Of a stretch of DNA of 47,755 nucleotides, positions 25,072 through 32,134 are shown piece after piece. The stretch comes from a virus. The stretch covers positions 1 through 47,755 of IMG/VR virus record IMGVR_UViG_3300021401_000010; one strand, given 5' to 3'. The notes beneath the pieces were generated by a model. The model had not been told where the DNA came from and ran no database searches. It saw only the letters and a list, made by a program, of their open reading frames with translations. Both the position numbers and the translations under genes were made by a program. Every line of letters begins with the position of its first letter. The stretch's first letter is position 1.

Positions 25072-26454
25072 TTACTTATTGCTGTAATACTCTTGATTTC
25101 GCTTGTTGATGTCCGCGGGGGTCTTGATCGGGCCCCGCACGCCAGTGCCGCCGCCGTTGCCGATGACCGCCACGTCCGACGTCGTCCGCCGGTTGTTATA
25201 GTCCTTGGCATACCCGCCGACCGCCAGGTACAGGTTGCGCACCGCGTCACAGGTCATTGACTTCAACTCCCGACCAGCCGCAATGCCGTCGATGAACTGC
25301 CGGAACTCCGGCTTCGCATGCGCCAAATCCAGCACAGTCCGCCGGAACTGACAGAGGGCGTCGAAGGTTTTCTTTGGACTTGCCTTGGCATCCACCGTCG
25401 GCACCTGCACGCCGGGGGCGATAGCCTCGGCAAGGGCAATCGTCTCCTGGAAGCTGTCCACCAGGTAAAGGCTGTCCTTGGCACCTTTTGCCTTGTCGCC
25501 CGTTCCCGGAGGCGCCTCCATTTCCAAGTTGCCCTCGATCTTGCGGTTGCCCTCGTCCTCGGTTTCTTTCTTTTTCTTCTCTTCCTCTTCTTCCTTCTCC
25601 GCGTCTTCCATCTTCTTCACGCGGGCGTCAATGGCGTCCACGCTGCCCTTGATATCTTTAATGTCTTTCGCAATGGCGTCCATCGTCTTGCTGTCACCCT
25701 TGCACGCCTTGCAGTCGCAGTCATCCGGGTGCTCTTTATCCCTTGTCAAGATCTTGTTGAGGGTTTTGAGCTGATCTGTCGTCAAGCTCACGGTCTCGCC
25801 CTTGGGAGCCTCAGCCAAAGCAGCGTTAAAGGCCGCCTCGTCCTTGCCCGCAAAAGCAGCTTTCAGCTTCTCTAGCCAAGTCATTGCACAATCCTCCGTT
25901 AAAGTTTTTTTATCACCAATTGAACATCGCGGACCACAGCGGCCAGCTGGGACAAGCGCCAAGTGGTTCGCGATGATGTTATACTGCCTCACCCTTCCTG
26001 GGGTGCCTAGATCTTCGTAATCAGCGTTATACCCGGCAGACACTTCCCTGAGCCCGTTTCGCACTGCCTCAATCTCATCCTTGTTTGTAATAAGAAGATC
26101 CGCCAGGATGACGTCGTCGTCCATCGCCGTTCCGCGCCGTGGGTTCAATACCACACCTGCCGCGAGTTCACGCCAGTTGTGTGGCGTCACGTCCCGCTCA
26201 GGATGCCCCATGCACACGGGCTTGCCCTCAAAGCTCGCGATGGTCTCTGGTCGAAATACGTCTTCAGGACGGCGCTCGGCATAAATCAAGCCATCGGGAC
26301 CTGGGCCAATGTACCCAGCCTCATTCGCAATCTCGCCAGGACCATACACCTGCGTGCCGGTTCTTGCGATGGGTACGGCCTCGCAGCGCAAGAAGCCCTC
26401 GTGGGTTATAACCTGCTTAGCGCTCAGTCGCTCACGGATGTGGTTGTTAATCAC
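25072..26454 (-). CDS. Prohead protease (DUF2213) fused to coiled-coil scaffold-like region
   Basis: This is a 460-residue protein starting at a GTG in GTGA overlap with the portal gene (MINNHIRERLSAKQVITHEG). Residues 1-175 match DUF2213: EGFLRCEAVPIARTGTQVYG, then SFEGKPVCMGHPERDVTPHN, then DVILADLLITNKDEIEAVRN and GLREVSAGYNADYE, the last like prohead protease active regions. Residues about 215-330 are a charged coiled coil with an acidic-lysine run (EDAEKEEEEEKKKKETE) and two CxC/CxxC motifs (DDCDCKACKGD). The C-terminus (about 340-460) resembles scaffold tails (FDALCQFRRTVLDLAHAKPE). Likely a maturation protease with its own scaffolding domain. Confidence 0.75.
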   Translation of the reverse strand: MINNHIRERLSAKQVITHEGFLRCEAVPIARTGTQVYGPGEIANEAGYIGPGPDGLIYAERRPEDVFRPETIASFEGKPVCMGHPERDVTPHNWRELAAGVVLNPRRGTAMDDDVILADLLITNKDEIEAVRNGLREVSAGYNADYEDLGTPGRVRQYNIIANHLALVPAGRCGPRCSIGDKKTLTEDCAMTWLEKLKAAFAGKDEAAFNAALAEAPKGETVSLTTDQLKTLNKILTRDKEHPDDCDCKACKGDSKTMDAIAKDIKDIKGSVDAIDARVKKMEDAEKEEEEEKKKKETEDEGNRKIEGNLEMEAPPGTGDKAKGAKDSLYLVDSFQETIALAEAIAPGVQVPTVDAKASPKKTFDALCQFRRTVLDLAHAKPEFRQFIDGIAAGRELKSMTCDAVRNLYLAVGGYAKDYNNRRTTSDVAVIGNGGGTGVRGPIKTPADINKRNQEYYSNK

Positions 26455-27968
26455 GCTGCCTTCCCGTTCGGCTTCGCCTTTAATTCCTTCTCGCCCCGCG
26501 CCAGCTCCAACTCATGGCTTTCACCGCCCTGTTCTAGCATCTGCTCGGTCTGCGCCTGCTGCATCTGCGCGCCCGTCTCCTCGCTGGCAGCCTTAATGTC
26601 CTCGTCGGTCACGTTAGTAAAGCGCCCGCTGATCTTGCTCAGCTGACGCAGCTCCTTCAGCGCCGTTTGCGGGCTGATAATTCCCGCGTTGTACGCGCCC
26701 GTCACGCTGGTAGCGTCCGTACTCCCGATGCCCGCCTTTTGCTCATCAGACAATACCCACAGGCTGCGAAAGTCTAGCGTAAAGCCCTCGGGCAGCTTAA
26801 TTCCCTCGGACTGCGCCATGGCACGGTAGATGCGCGTCAATGGCACCAGCAGCGTCTGCACCTGCTGCTGCTTAATGCTGTCGTAATATAGCCGCATGTC
26901 ACTCTCGCCCGTGGCGTTCATGCCGACTGGCGACTGGCCGAAGAGCCTTACCAAAGGGATTCCTAAAGCTCCACCAAGCTGCTGGCCCAATTGAATCAAT
27001 GCCTCACTAAGACCAGAGAACGTTGGCGATGGCATGGCCGTGGCCTCGTCCTCCGAGTCTAGCATGGTAATGCCCTCCAGGCTCTGGAACCGGCGCATCA
27101 GGTCCACGTACTGAACGAGCTTGCCCATCATCTCGCCGCCGGCGGCCACGATCTCGCGCATGTTCTTGATGCGCACCACGCGCAGGTACGCCTTGTAGAT
27201 CAGCTGGCTTACTCCCGTGGTGGCGGAGTCAAAGGCCACCATGCGGTCATACAAACGCTCAAGTACCGAGATGCCCCACAGGTTTTCCATCATTCTTTGA
27301 TTGTAGGGCAGCTCAATGCCGTACAGGCGCAGGCAACGGGTATAGTGAATCTTCATTCGCGGCAGGGCAGGGGCATCCGCCACCACGTTGTAGAACTCTG
27401 GCGTGCCCAGGTCCGGGCCAAACTCTCTTACAAGGCGGCTAAGATCCGGGTCCACCATCCAGCGATCCAGCGTCAACAGGCCCTTAAACTGGCCCTTGCC
27501 CACGGTGTCCAGCCTTAAAGGAGTGTCCATCCGCTGGCCGTCGATAAGCATCACGCAGATGCAGCCGCCGTACAGCCGGGCCCACTTGACAGTGTTGTTT
27601 ACCTCGGTCCACACCTTATGGGTGATCGCGGCGCGCTCAAGGTGCTCAATGTCCTCTGGCCTGACGTCGCCGCGCACGTCTACGCCAGCCCGGGTCATGT
27701 CGTCGGCCACCACATTCACAGCCATGCCGCCGAGCCAACTTCCCCGGTAGATCCACTCGAGCAGGATCCTAATTCTACTGATCGGGTTGAAGCCATACCC
27801 GCTGTAGCTGGATAAATTATCGGTGCCAATGCCCAGGTTTGCCGCAAAATTCTGCAGGCTATCCAGTGTTTTCGTGGGCTGGAATCCCGCCTTCTCGGCG
27901 GCCTTAAGGGCACGCTTCTCCTCAGCCTTTGCGCTACGGACGGCGCCCTTGATGGAAATCTTAGCCAT
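26451..27968 (-). CDS. Portal protein (DUF1073 type)
   Basis: This is a 505-residue protein. Residues from about 40 show the DUF1073 portal pattern: LGIGTDNLSSYSGYGFNPIS, then LEWIYRGSWLGGMAVNVVAD and DDMTRAGVDVRGD. The central SDMRLYYDSIKQQQVQTLLV and LIYKAYLRVVRIKNMREIVA segments also fit, as does LGGALGIPLVRLFGQSPVGM. The C-terminal 60 residues are Gln/Glu-rich (MQQAQTEQMLEQGGESHELE). The portal is a dodecameric ring through which DNA is packaged by the terminase. The gene precedes the protease/scaffold gene as expected. It starts MAKISIKGAVRSAKAEEKRA with a basic N-terminus. Confidence 0.9.
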   Translation of the reverse strand: MAKISIKGAVRSAKAEEKRALKAAEKAGFQPTKTLDSLQNFAANLGIGTDNLSSYSGYGFNPISRIRILLEWIYRGSWLGGMAVNVVADDMTRAGVDVRGDVRPEDIEHLERAAITHKVWTEVNNTVKWARLYGGCICVMLIDGQRMDTPLRLDTVGKGQFKGLLTLDRWMVDPDLSRLVREFGPDLGTPEFYNVVADAPALPRMKIHYTRCLRLYGIELPYNQRMMENLWGISVLERLYDRMVAFDSATTGVSQLIYKAYLRVVRIKNMREIVAAGGEMMGKLVQYVDLMRRFQSLEGITMLDSEDEATAMPSPTFSGLSEALIQLGQQLGGALGIPLVRLFGQSPVGMNATGESDMRLYYDSIKQQQVQTLLVPLTRIYRAMAQSEGIKLPEGFTLDFRSLWVLSDEQKAGIGSTDATSVTGAYNAGIISPQTALKELRQLSKISGRFTNVTDEDIKAASEETGAQMQQAQTEQMLEQGGESHELELARGEKELKAKPNGKAA

Positions 27969-28260
27969 GCAGAAAATACCCCAGCACCGCGCCCACGGCC
28001 CACCCGGACCAGTCCTCTAGGTTGTCCATAAACGTCTGCGGCGGGTCCTGCTCGTACCGGGCGTCGAAGTAAAACTCCTTCACCCCGCCGCCCGCCAGGA
28101 AGAGCAGCGCGGCGATACCATAATGCCCGAAGGACAGGTGCTCCACGACGAAACTGGCGACGCCCGCGTGGGCGAAGAACGCCACGAACTGGATGCCCTG
28201 CCCAGTGGCCGCGACGTAGGCAGCCACCTTCGCCAGCCATGCCTTAATAGTTTTAAGCAA
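27961..28260 (-). CDS. Membrane protein, holin candidate
   Basis: This is a 99-residue protein from a TTG at 28260 (MLKTIKAWLAKVAAYVAATG). It has hydrophobic segments at about residues 22-42 (IQFVAFFAHAGVASFVVEHL), 46-60 (YGIAALLFLAGGGV) and 82-97 (WSGWAVGAVLGYFL), separated by KEFYFDARYEQDPPQTFMDN. This pattern recurs in small phage membrane proteins near lysis genes. Three segments and a short length suit a holin, but no endolysin gene other than the tape measure SLT domain is seen nearby. It overlaps the neighbouring small gene by 8 bases. ATG starts are absent, so the start is uncertain. Confidence 0.55.
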   Translation of the reverse strand: MLKTIKAWLAKVAAYVAATGQGIQFVAFFAHAGVASFVVEHLSFGHYGIAALLFLAGGGVKEFYFDARYEQDPPQTFMDNLEDWSGWAVGAVLGYFLHG

Positions 28261-28423
28261 GCGGGCTCACTTGGGCCTTGGATTTGCACGTGCACGGCTT
28301 GTGTCCGCAGCCTTCGCAGATGCCGGCGGCCCTGCGCCATGCCAGCTTCGGAGCCGCGTAGGGGTGGTTGGATTCCTGCGTGTCGTGCTGCTGCTTGCTC
28401 GGGTTGCGCCGCGGCTTCCTCAC
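28253..28423 (-). CDS. Small Cys-rich basic protein
   Basis: A 56-residue protein is read from a GTG at 28423 in GTGA overlap with the upstream gene: MRKPRRNPSKQQHDTQESNH, PYAAPKLAWRRAAGICEGCG, HKPCTCKSKAQVSPLA. CEGCGHKPCTC gives four Cys for a zinc knuckle. The N-terminus is basic. It fills the only gap between the signal-peptide gene and the holin-like gene, and the coupled start supports it. Function unknown. Confidence 0.5.
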   Translation of the reverse strand: MRKPRRNPSKQQHDTQESNHPYAAPKLAWRRAAGICEGCGHKPCTCKSKAQVSPLA

Positions 28424-28809
28424 GGCTTGTCCACCTTGGCCTTGGAGTACGGCGTAGGCACCGCGGGCTTCAGGTCGCCTTTCTCGGCGGGCTTGTCCAA
28501 CTTGCGCACCGCCAGCTCCTGGGGCTTAAGGCCCTTGCAGGCATCCACCTGGTGGCCCTCCGGGCCGGGGCCGTCGCACACCATGCACTCCTCGTTCTTC
28601 AGCCCGGCGCCCTTGCAGGCCTCGGTCACCAACGCGCCCATCCGCTGCTGCGCCGCGTTGGCCTGCGCCTGTGCCTGGTCGGCCTGCGCCTTGGTCTGCA
28701 GGTACTCTACCTGCGCGTTACGCAGCTCCAGCTGCTTGTCCTTGCTAAGGTCTTGCGCGTACGCCGCTGTACACAACAGCAGCGCAATGATAAACGTGGC
28801 GGTCTTCAT
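28420..28809 (-). CDS. Exported coiled-coil protein, spanin-like candidate
   Basis: This is a 129-residue protein with a Sec signal peptide, MKTATFIIALLLCTAAYAQD. Residues about 20-65 form a Gln/Ala-rich coiled coil (LELRNAQVEYLQTKAQADQA, then QAQANAAQQRMGALVTEACK). A Cys cluster (ACKGAGLKNEECMVCDGPG) and a Pro/Lys-rich tail ending YSKAKVDKP follow. An exported helical protein beside a holin-like gene may be a periplasmic lysis factor (Rz-like), but a spanin partner is not proven. It starts in ATGA overlap with the upstream gene. Confidence 0.5.
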   Translation of the reverse strand: MKTATFIIALLLCTAAYAQDLSKDKQLELRNAQVEYLQTKAQADQAQAQANAAQQRMGALVTEACKGAGLKNEECMVCDGPGPEGHQVDACKGLKPQELAVRKLDKPAEKGDLKPAVPTPYSKAKVDKP

Positions 28810-28988
28810 TGTCTTCCTCCCAAAGTTAGCAGCCCCTCGACGCAGAACTCCCCGGCGAGGTGGCCGTCCTGCACCAATAAAACTCGGTTTCCAAACACAA
28901 ACACGTCGTCCGTCTTTTTAAGCTCTTCGCGAAACAGGTCCACGGCAAGCTGGTCCCGGCCCGCGCGGCTGCGCCCGTCCTCGGGCAT
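28806..28988 (-). CDS. Small hypothetical protein
   Basis: This is a 60-residue protein from the ATG at 28988, chosen for the GAGAGG site 4 bases upstream: MPEDGRSRAGRDQLAVDLFR, then EELKKTDDVFVFGNRVLLVQ, then DGHLAGEFCVEGLLTLGGRQ. The C-terminal half looks like a small beta domain. An upstream extension is possible but would overlap the previous gene by 41 bases. No family recognised. Confidence 0.45.
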   Translation of the reverse strand: MPEDGRSRAGRDQLAVDLFREELKKTDDVFVFGNRVLLVQDGHLAGEFCVEGLLTLGGRQ

Positions 28989-29010
28989 CAGCCTCTCGTC
29001 GTAAACTACG

Positions 29011-29352
29011 CTAGCCAGCGCGTTTGCCCCGGCGGTTGTCCCGCATCTCATTCTCGATCAGCTCCAGGCGCTTGTTGAAGCCCTCCAGGCTCTTCACGGC
29101 GCTCCCGGCCATCACGGCCAGGTTGTCCACGATCTGGTCCCGCTGCTGGTTGAGCAGCTCCTGCCCGCGCTTGAAGTCCATGAGGTGCTGCAGTGCCTCG
29201 GTGTTCTGCGTGTGGCGCGAGGTCTGCAGGTCGCGTGCTTCCTGTCTTGAGCGATTGTCCGCGCCCCGGCTGAGCAGGTAGCCCGCTATCGCAACAATCA
29301 GTACGCCCAGGGTTACAAGGTCCCCCTGGTGCCACGTCGGGTCTACTTGCAC
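29011..29352 (-). CDS. Membrane-anchored coiled-coil protein
   Basis: This is a 113-residue protein from a GTG at 29352: MQVDPTWHQGDLVTLGVLIV, AIAGYLLSRGADNRSRQEAR. A membrane segment spans residues 13-28. The remainder is a charged helix likely to form a coiled coil (LLNQQRDQIVDNLAVMAGSA, then VKSLEGFNKRLELIENEMRD). An N-terminal anchor followed by a coiled coil is the shape of inner-membrane spanins and of some class III holins. The neighbourhood of membrane and exported genes suggests lysis, but this is an inference. Confidence 0.55.
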   Translation of the reverse strand: MQVDPTWHQGDLVTLGVLIVAIAGYLLSRGADNRSRQEARDLQTSRHTQNTEALQHLMDFKRGQELLNQQRDQIVDNLAVMAGSAVKSLEGFNKRLELIENEMRDNRRGKRAG

Positions 29353-30028
29353 GGCCAGCGCCTCCGGTACTCGAATTCGGGCTTACGCCCGGCCATTCAT
29401 AAATCGCCTTGCCCCGCCCGCGGAGCCCAGCCTCCTTCTCCCACGCCACGATCCTGATGGGCGCATCGGCGAAGTACACCTTCATGTACGCCTGCTGCGG
29501 CGTAAGGCAGCCCGGCACCACGTCCACCAGGTCCTCGCTTTTCAGCTTTCCGCGCTCGGCGAACGCGGCGCGCAGCAGCGGCAGCCAGTCACCGCGCTTG
29601 TGGTGCTTGCGCGCCCTATACGCCCTTACGGGCTTCTTGCTCAGCTCGTGGGCGCTGGTCTCGCGCCCGAACAGCGTGCGGTCGTACTTGGGCACGTGGG
29701 GCGCATGGCGCATCTGCTGCGGGGTGCCCGGCAGCTGGATCAGGTACTTGACCTGCGCCTCGATGTCCGGCATCAGCAGCCGCCCGCGGCAGTCAGCGCA
29801 AAACCGCTCGCCGTGGTCCTTGCGCAGCGCGGTGCGCACCTCCAGCGGCGGCTTGTTCAGCATCACCGTGAACTCCACTATGTACTCCGCATATACCTCG
29901 GTGGCGGCGAACCGGCGACTGAACGACCTGCCGCATATCTCGCAGTACTTGCGTTCCACCACCAGCGCCCCGGGCGGCACCGCGTGCTCGGTGTAGACGC
30001 TGCCGATGTTGACGCGCTGGGTTGCCAT
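29048..30028 (-). CDS. Zinc-finger-like protein with probable -1 frameshift at its end
   Basis: The frame starts MATQRVNIGSVYTEHAVPPG at 30028 and runs in frame to 29048, but only the part down to about 29395 looks coding. It contains KYCEICGRSFSRRF and ERFCADCRGRLL, a CxxC pair set, and a C-terminal PGCLTPQQAYMKVYFADAPI then RIVAWEKEAGLRGRGKAIYE. After KAIYE the in-frame translation becomes Gly/Arg/Ala-rich noise that overlaps the next gene. One base back, the -1 frame reads MAGRKPEFEYRRRWPCK and stops at 29343, just inside the next gene's start. So the intact product is probably 228 residues. Function unknown; zinc binding is inferred from the Cys pairs. Confidence 0.6.
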   Translation of the reverse strand: MATQRVNIGSVYTEHAVPPGALVVERKYCEICGRSFSRRFAATEVYAEYIVEFTVMLNKPPLEVRTALRKDHGERFCADCRGRLLMPDIEAQVKYLIQLPGTPQQMRHAPHVPKYDRTLFGRETSAHELSKKPVRAYRARKHHKRGDWLPLLRAAFAERGKLKSEDLVDVVPGCLTPQQAYMKVYFADAPIRIVAWEKEAGLRGRGKAIYEWPGVSPNSSTGGAGRASRPDVAPGGPCNPGRTDCCDSGLPAQPGRGQSLKTGSTRPADLAPHAEHRGTAAPHGLQARAGAAQPAAGPDRGQPGRDGRERREEPGGLQQAPGADRE

Positions 30029-30087
30029 TTTAAATCACTGCCCCGTTTGCTTTGCTAGGGACGGGGCCACTCCCAGAGCGTTGGCCG

Positions 30088-30168
30088 CTAGGCCGCCGCG
30101 GCGAAAGCCATCGAGGCCGAAGCCGGGAAAGCGATCACCTTTGCCGTTTTATTGGCGCTTGCATTTGC
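30088..30168 (-). other. tmRNA tag peptide reading frame
   Basis: The proposed resume codon is GCA at 30168-30166. The tag has 26 residues, starts ANASANKTAK and ends SMAFAAAA before TAG. The Ala-rich hydrophobic end fits proteolysis tags (LAA or AAA type). At 26 residues it is longer than most tags. The exact resume codon is inferred; no alternative in-frame stop is present. Confidence 0.7.
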
Positions 30169-30240
30169 GTGTCGTAAGGTGCCACGCCAGCCCTGCCCAT
30201 CCACGTCGCTTGCCAGCACCGTCGAAACCTTGGCACCCCC

Positions 30241-30251
30241 GTTAATTTTGT
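30241..30251 (-). other. Intervening linker between tmRNA acceptor and coding pieces
   Basis: The sequence ACAAAATTAAC joins the encoded CCA end and the mature 5' G. In known permuted tmRNA genes such a short segment is cut out by tRNA-processing enzymes to give two RNAs. Confidence 0.75.
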
Positions 30252-30377
30252 TGGTGGAGGTGGCGGGAATCGAACCCGCGTCCGATACTGTATTGCTACG
30301 CTTCATCTGGGCGAGATTGGGGGCGGCACTGGCTGCGCGCCGCTCCTCCACCAGCCGGTTGTACGTCCGGCAACGCA

Positions 30378-30566
30378 CTAGGCTGCCACCTTCAGCTCGT
30401 ACCGCGCCTGGCGCACTTCGTTACCCTCCAGGTCCACGGTCACCAGCAGCCTGCCTTCCTCGCGCTCAATCTTCACCACGTCGAACTTTACCCGCTTACC
30501 ACGCCCCATAGTGGCGTCCACCTGCTCGCCCAGCTGCAACCACTCACGCAGCGTAAGGCGGCGCAT
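30378..30566 (-). CDS. Small hypothetical protein between terminase and tmRNA
   Basis: This is a 62-residue protein from the ATG at 30566, which follows the terminase stop by 17 bases: MRRLTLREWLQLGEQVDATM, GRGKRVKFDVVKIEREEGRL, LVTVDLEGNEVRQARYELKV, AA. The fold looks like helix then a four-strand beta sheet. Its TAG stop abuts the start of the tmRNA acceptor piece. No family recognised. The open frame extends into the terminase end, which I exclude. Confidence 0.5.
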   Translation of the reverse strand: MRRLTLREWLQLGEQVDATMGRGKRVKFDVVKIEREEGRLLVTVDLEGNEVRQARYELKVAA

Positions 30567-30583
30567 CAATTCCCGTGGGTGGA

Positions 30584-32134
30584 TCACAGCCGGCTCCAGG
30601 CGTCTAATGACCCACCGTCGCCACCTAGCCAAATGGCCGCCTGACTGGTCATGTCCACCATGTCATCGTGCGCGGCGGTCGGGAACATTGTCAGCTGCTG
30701 CACATAAGGTTCCGCCCATGCGGCGTTGCGGTCCACGTACCAGTCGTGCGCCTGCCACTCTGGGGCCATGGCGAACACGCGGGCAATCTTGCCGCCCTGC
30801 GGTTCAATCTCAATTACGCCAGGCAAGTCTTTCTTAAGCGACTGGATCACGGCACTTCCGTTGGCCTTATCTTCCACGAGGATTGCGGACGCCTGTGGAT
30901 AATTGGCCTTTTGATGCCGGATCTCCTTAACAGTACCATCCAGGTCTAGGTGTGCGTTCACCACGTTCAGCACATAGCGCTTTCTGCCTCGTACCCCAAT
31001 CACACCGATCGCAACGTAGTTGCTGGTCTTAAGGTCTTTGAAGCTGCAGTCCACGGTCAACAGGATCCGGCTATACACCGGGTTCCGCACCTGCCCACTC
31101 GCAGGCAGGGGCTCGTCTTGCTCCCCAGTCAGTGGATCTTTACCCCCGTAGTACATGACATCCGCCCGCTTGATCATGTTGCCCTCAAGCGGCGCTGGTC
31201 TTTGCTGATATTGACCCGCAAACACCAGGCGGTTTCTCTTCTTCTCCTCAACCACGTCCGGCGTAAAGCGGTCAGGCTGCAGAACCTCGCCTTTTTTGCG
31301 AGTAATAACCTTACCACTTATCGGGAACACCCACTCCTCATCATCTTCCGCGACCAAGGGCAGCACAAGGTGCTTCCACATGCCCTCAGGGTCCTCACTC
31401 AGCACGAAGCCCGTGGTGTCAAGCTCATGTAGCCGCTGCATGATGATAATGATGGACGCATTGGCCGGGTCATTAAGCCGCTGTCTTAACGTATTGTTCA
31501 CCCAGCGGTTTGCCGTATAGCGCTCAGTGTCTGATAGTGACTGCTCAGAGGACATCGGATCATCCAGGATCGCAGTGTCGCCGCCCTTGCCCTCAGCGCC
31601 TGATCCCGTGGAGGTCGCAATCATGCGCCCCATCTTTGTGTTGTTGAACTGAATCGCAAGGTTCCGATCCTCAGATAGCTGAAACTTATCTCCCCAAAGC
31701 CCCTGATACCACTCGCTGAGTAACAGGTTGCGTCGAGCAACCGAAAAGTCGGTGGCCAGGTCCCGGCTGTGACAAGCACAGAGGAACTCATGGCTTGGCT
31801 GAGTAGCCCACACCCAGCAGGGGAAGCAGATTGTTGCGAAGGTTGTCTTGGCGGAACGGGGCGGAACGTTAAGGATTAGTCGGCGAAGCTTGCGTTCTTT
31901 GACAAGGGTAAGATATTCACAGATAAGATCATAGTGCCAGCTCCACTTAAACTGGCGACCTGGATTCAAAAACTTCCAGGCCTCTCGCACGAAGAGCCCA
32001 AGATCTTGCTCTAATGCCCTGACATAACTACTGTCAGTGTCCTTCTTCAAGGACAGCAGATGATAGAGCTTCTTCTTCTCCTGCGGTGTTGCTACCTCTA
32101 ACAGCTCTTCGACGTCATCAAGCAGCTGGGTCAT
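30584..32134 (-). CDS. terL: Terminase large subunit
   Basis: This is a 516-residue protein. The ATPase has a Walker A variant NVPPRSAKTT at residues 89-98 and Walker B DTAILDDP near 187-193, followed by a motif III-like IIIIMQRLHELDTTG. The RNase H-like nuclease has its acidic residues in RILLTVDCSFKD, AILVEDKANGSAV and HDDMVDMTSQA. The size is typical of the family. It packages DNA through the portal and cuts the concatemer. It overlaps the small subunit gene by 17 bases and is followed by a small gene and the tmRNA, not directly by the portal, which lies 2.6 kb further. Confidence 0.93.
   Translation of the reverse strand: MTQLLDDVEELLEVATPQEKKKLYHLLSLKKDTDSSYVRALEQDLGLFVREAWKFLNPGRQFKWSWHYDLICEYLTLVKERKLRRLILNVPPRSAKTTFATICFPCWVWATQPSHEFLCACHSRDLATDFSVARRNLLLSEWYQGLWGDKFQLSEDRNLAIQFNNTKMGRMIATSTGSGAEGKGGDTAILDDPMSSEQSLSDTERYTANRWVNNTLRQRLNDPANASIIIIMQRLHELDTTGFVLSEDPEGMWKHLVLPLVAEDDEEWVFPISGKVITRKKGEVLQPDRFTPDVVEEKKRNRLVFAGQYQQRPAPLEGNMIKRADVMYYGGKDPLTGEQDEPLPASGQVRNPVYSRILLTVDCSFKDLKTSNYVAIGVIGVRGRKRYVLNVVNAHLDLDGTVKEIRHQKANYPQASAILVEDKANGSAVIQSLKKDLPGVIEIEPQGGKIARVFAMAPEWQAHDWYVDRNAAWAEPYVQQLTMFPTAAHDDMVDMTSQAAIWLGGDGGSLDAWSRL

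Larger units (their letters stand above)
30041..30377 (-). ncRNA. ssrA: Circularly permuted (two-piece) tmRNA
   Basis: Reading the minus strand, the acceptor piece comes first. It contains the T arm GCGGG-UUCGAUU-CCCGC, then CACCUCC, A73 and an encoded CCA (30262-30252). After an 11-base linker (30251-30241) the mature 5' end follows: GGGGGUGCCAAGGUUUCGAC (from 30240). GGGGGUG pairs fully with CACCUCC over seven pairs, with a G-U wobble exactly at position 3-70, the alanine identity element. Next, GGUGCUG (from 30220) pairs with CAGUAUC of the acceptor piece as a P2-type helix. A tag frame opens ANASANKTAK and ends SMAFAAAA-stop (30168-30088). Hairpins follow, including CCCCGU/ACGGGG ending at 30041. 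Normally this RNA rescues stalled ribosomes with host SmpB. The 5' limit of the acceptor piece is approximate. Confidence 0.93.

Noticed and set aside
30252-30300. A tRNA-like T arm with CCA end, at first sight a tRNA gene or att site
   Set aside because: There is no anticodon arm or tRNA body; the acceptor pairs with GGGGGUG across the linker as in permuted tmRNA. No integrase is seen.
30088-30378. A 96-codon minus-strand open frame with an Ala-rich end
   Set aside because: It crosses both tmRNA pieces; the conserved RNA pairing explains the sequence and its last 26 codons are the tmRNA tag.
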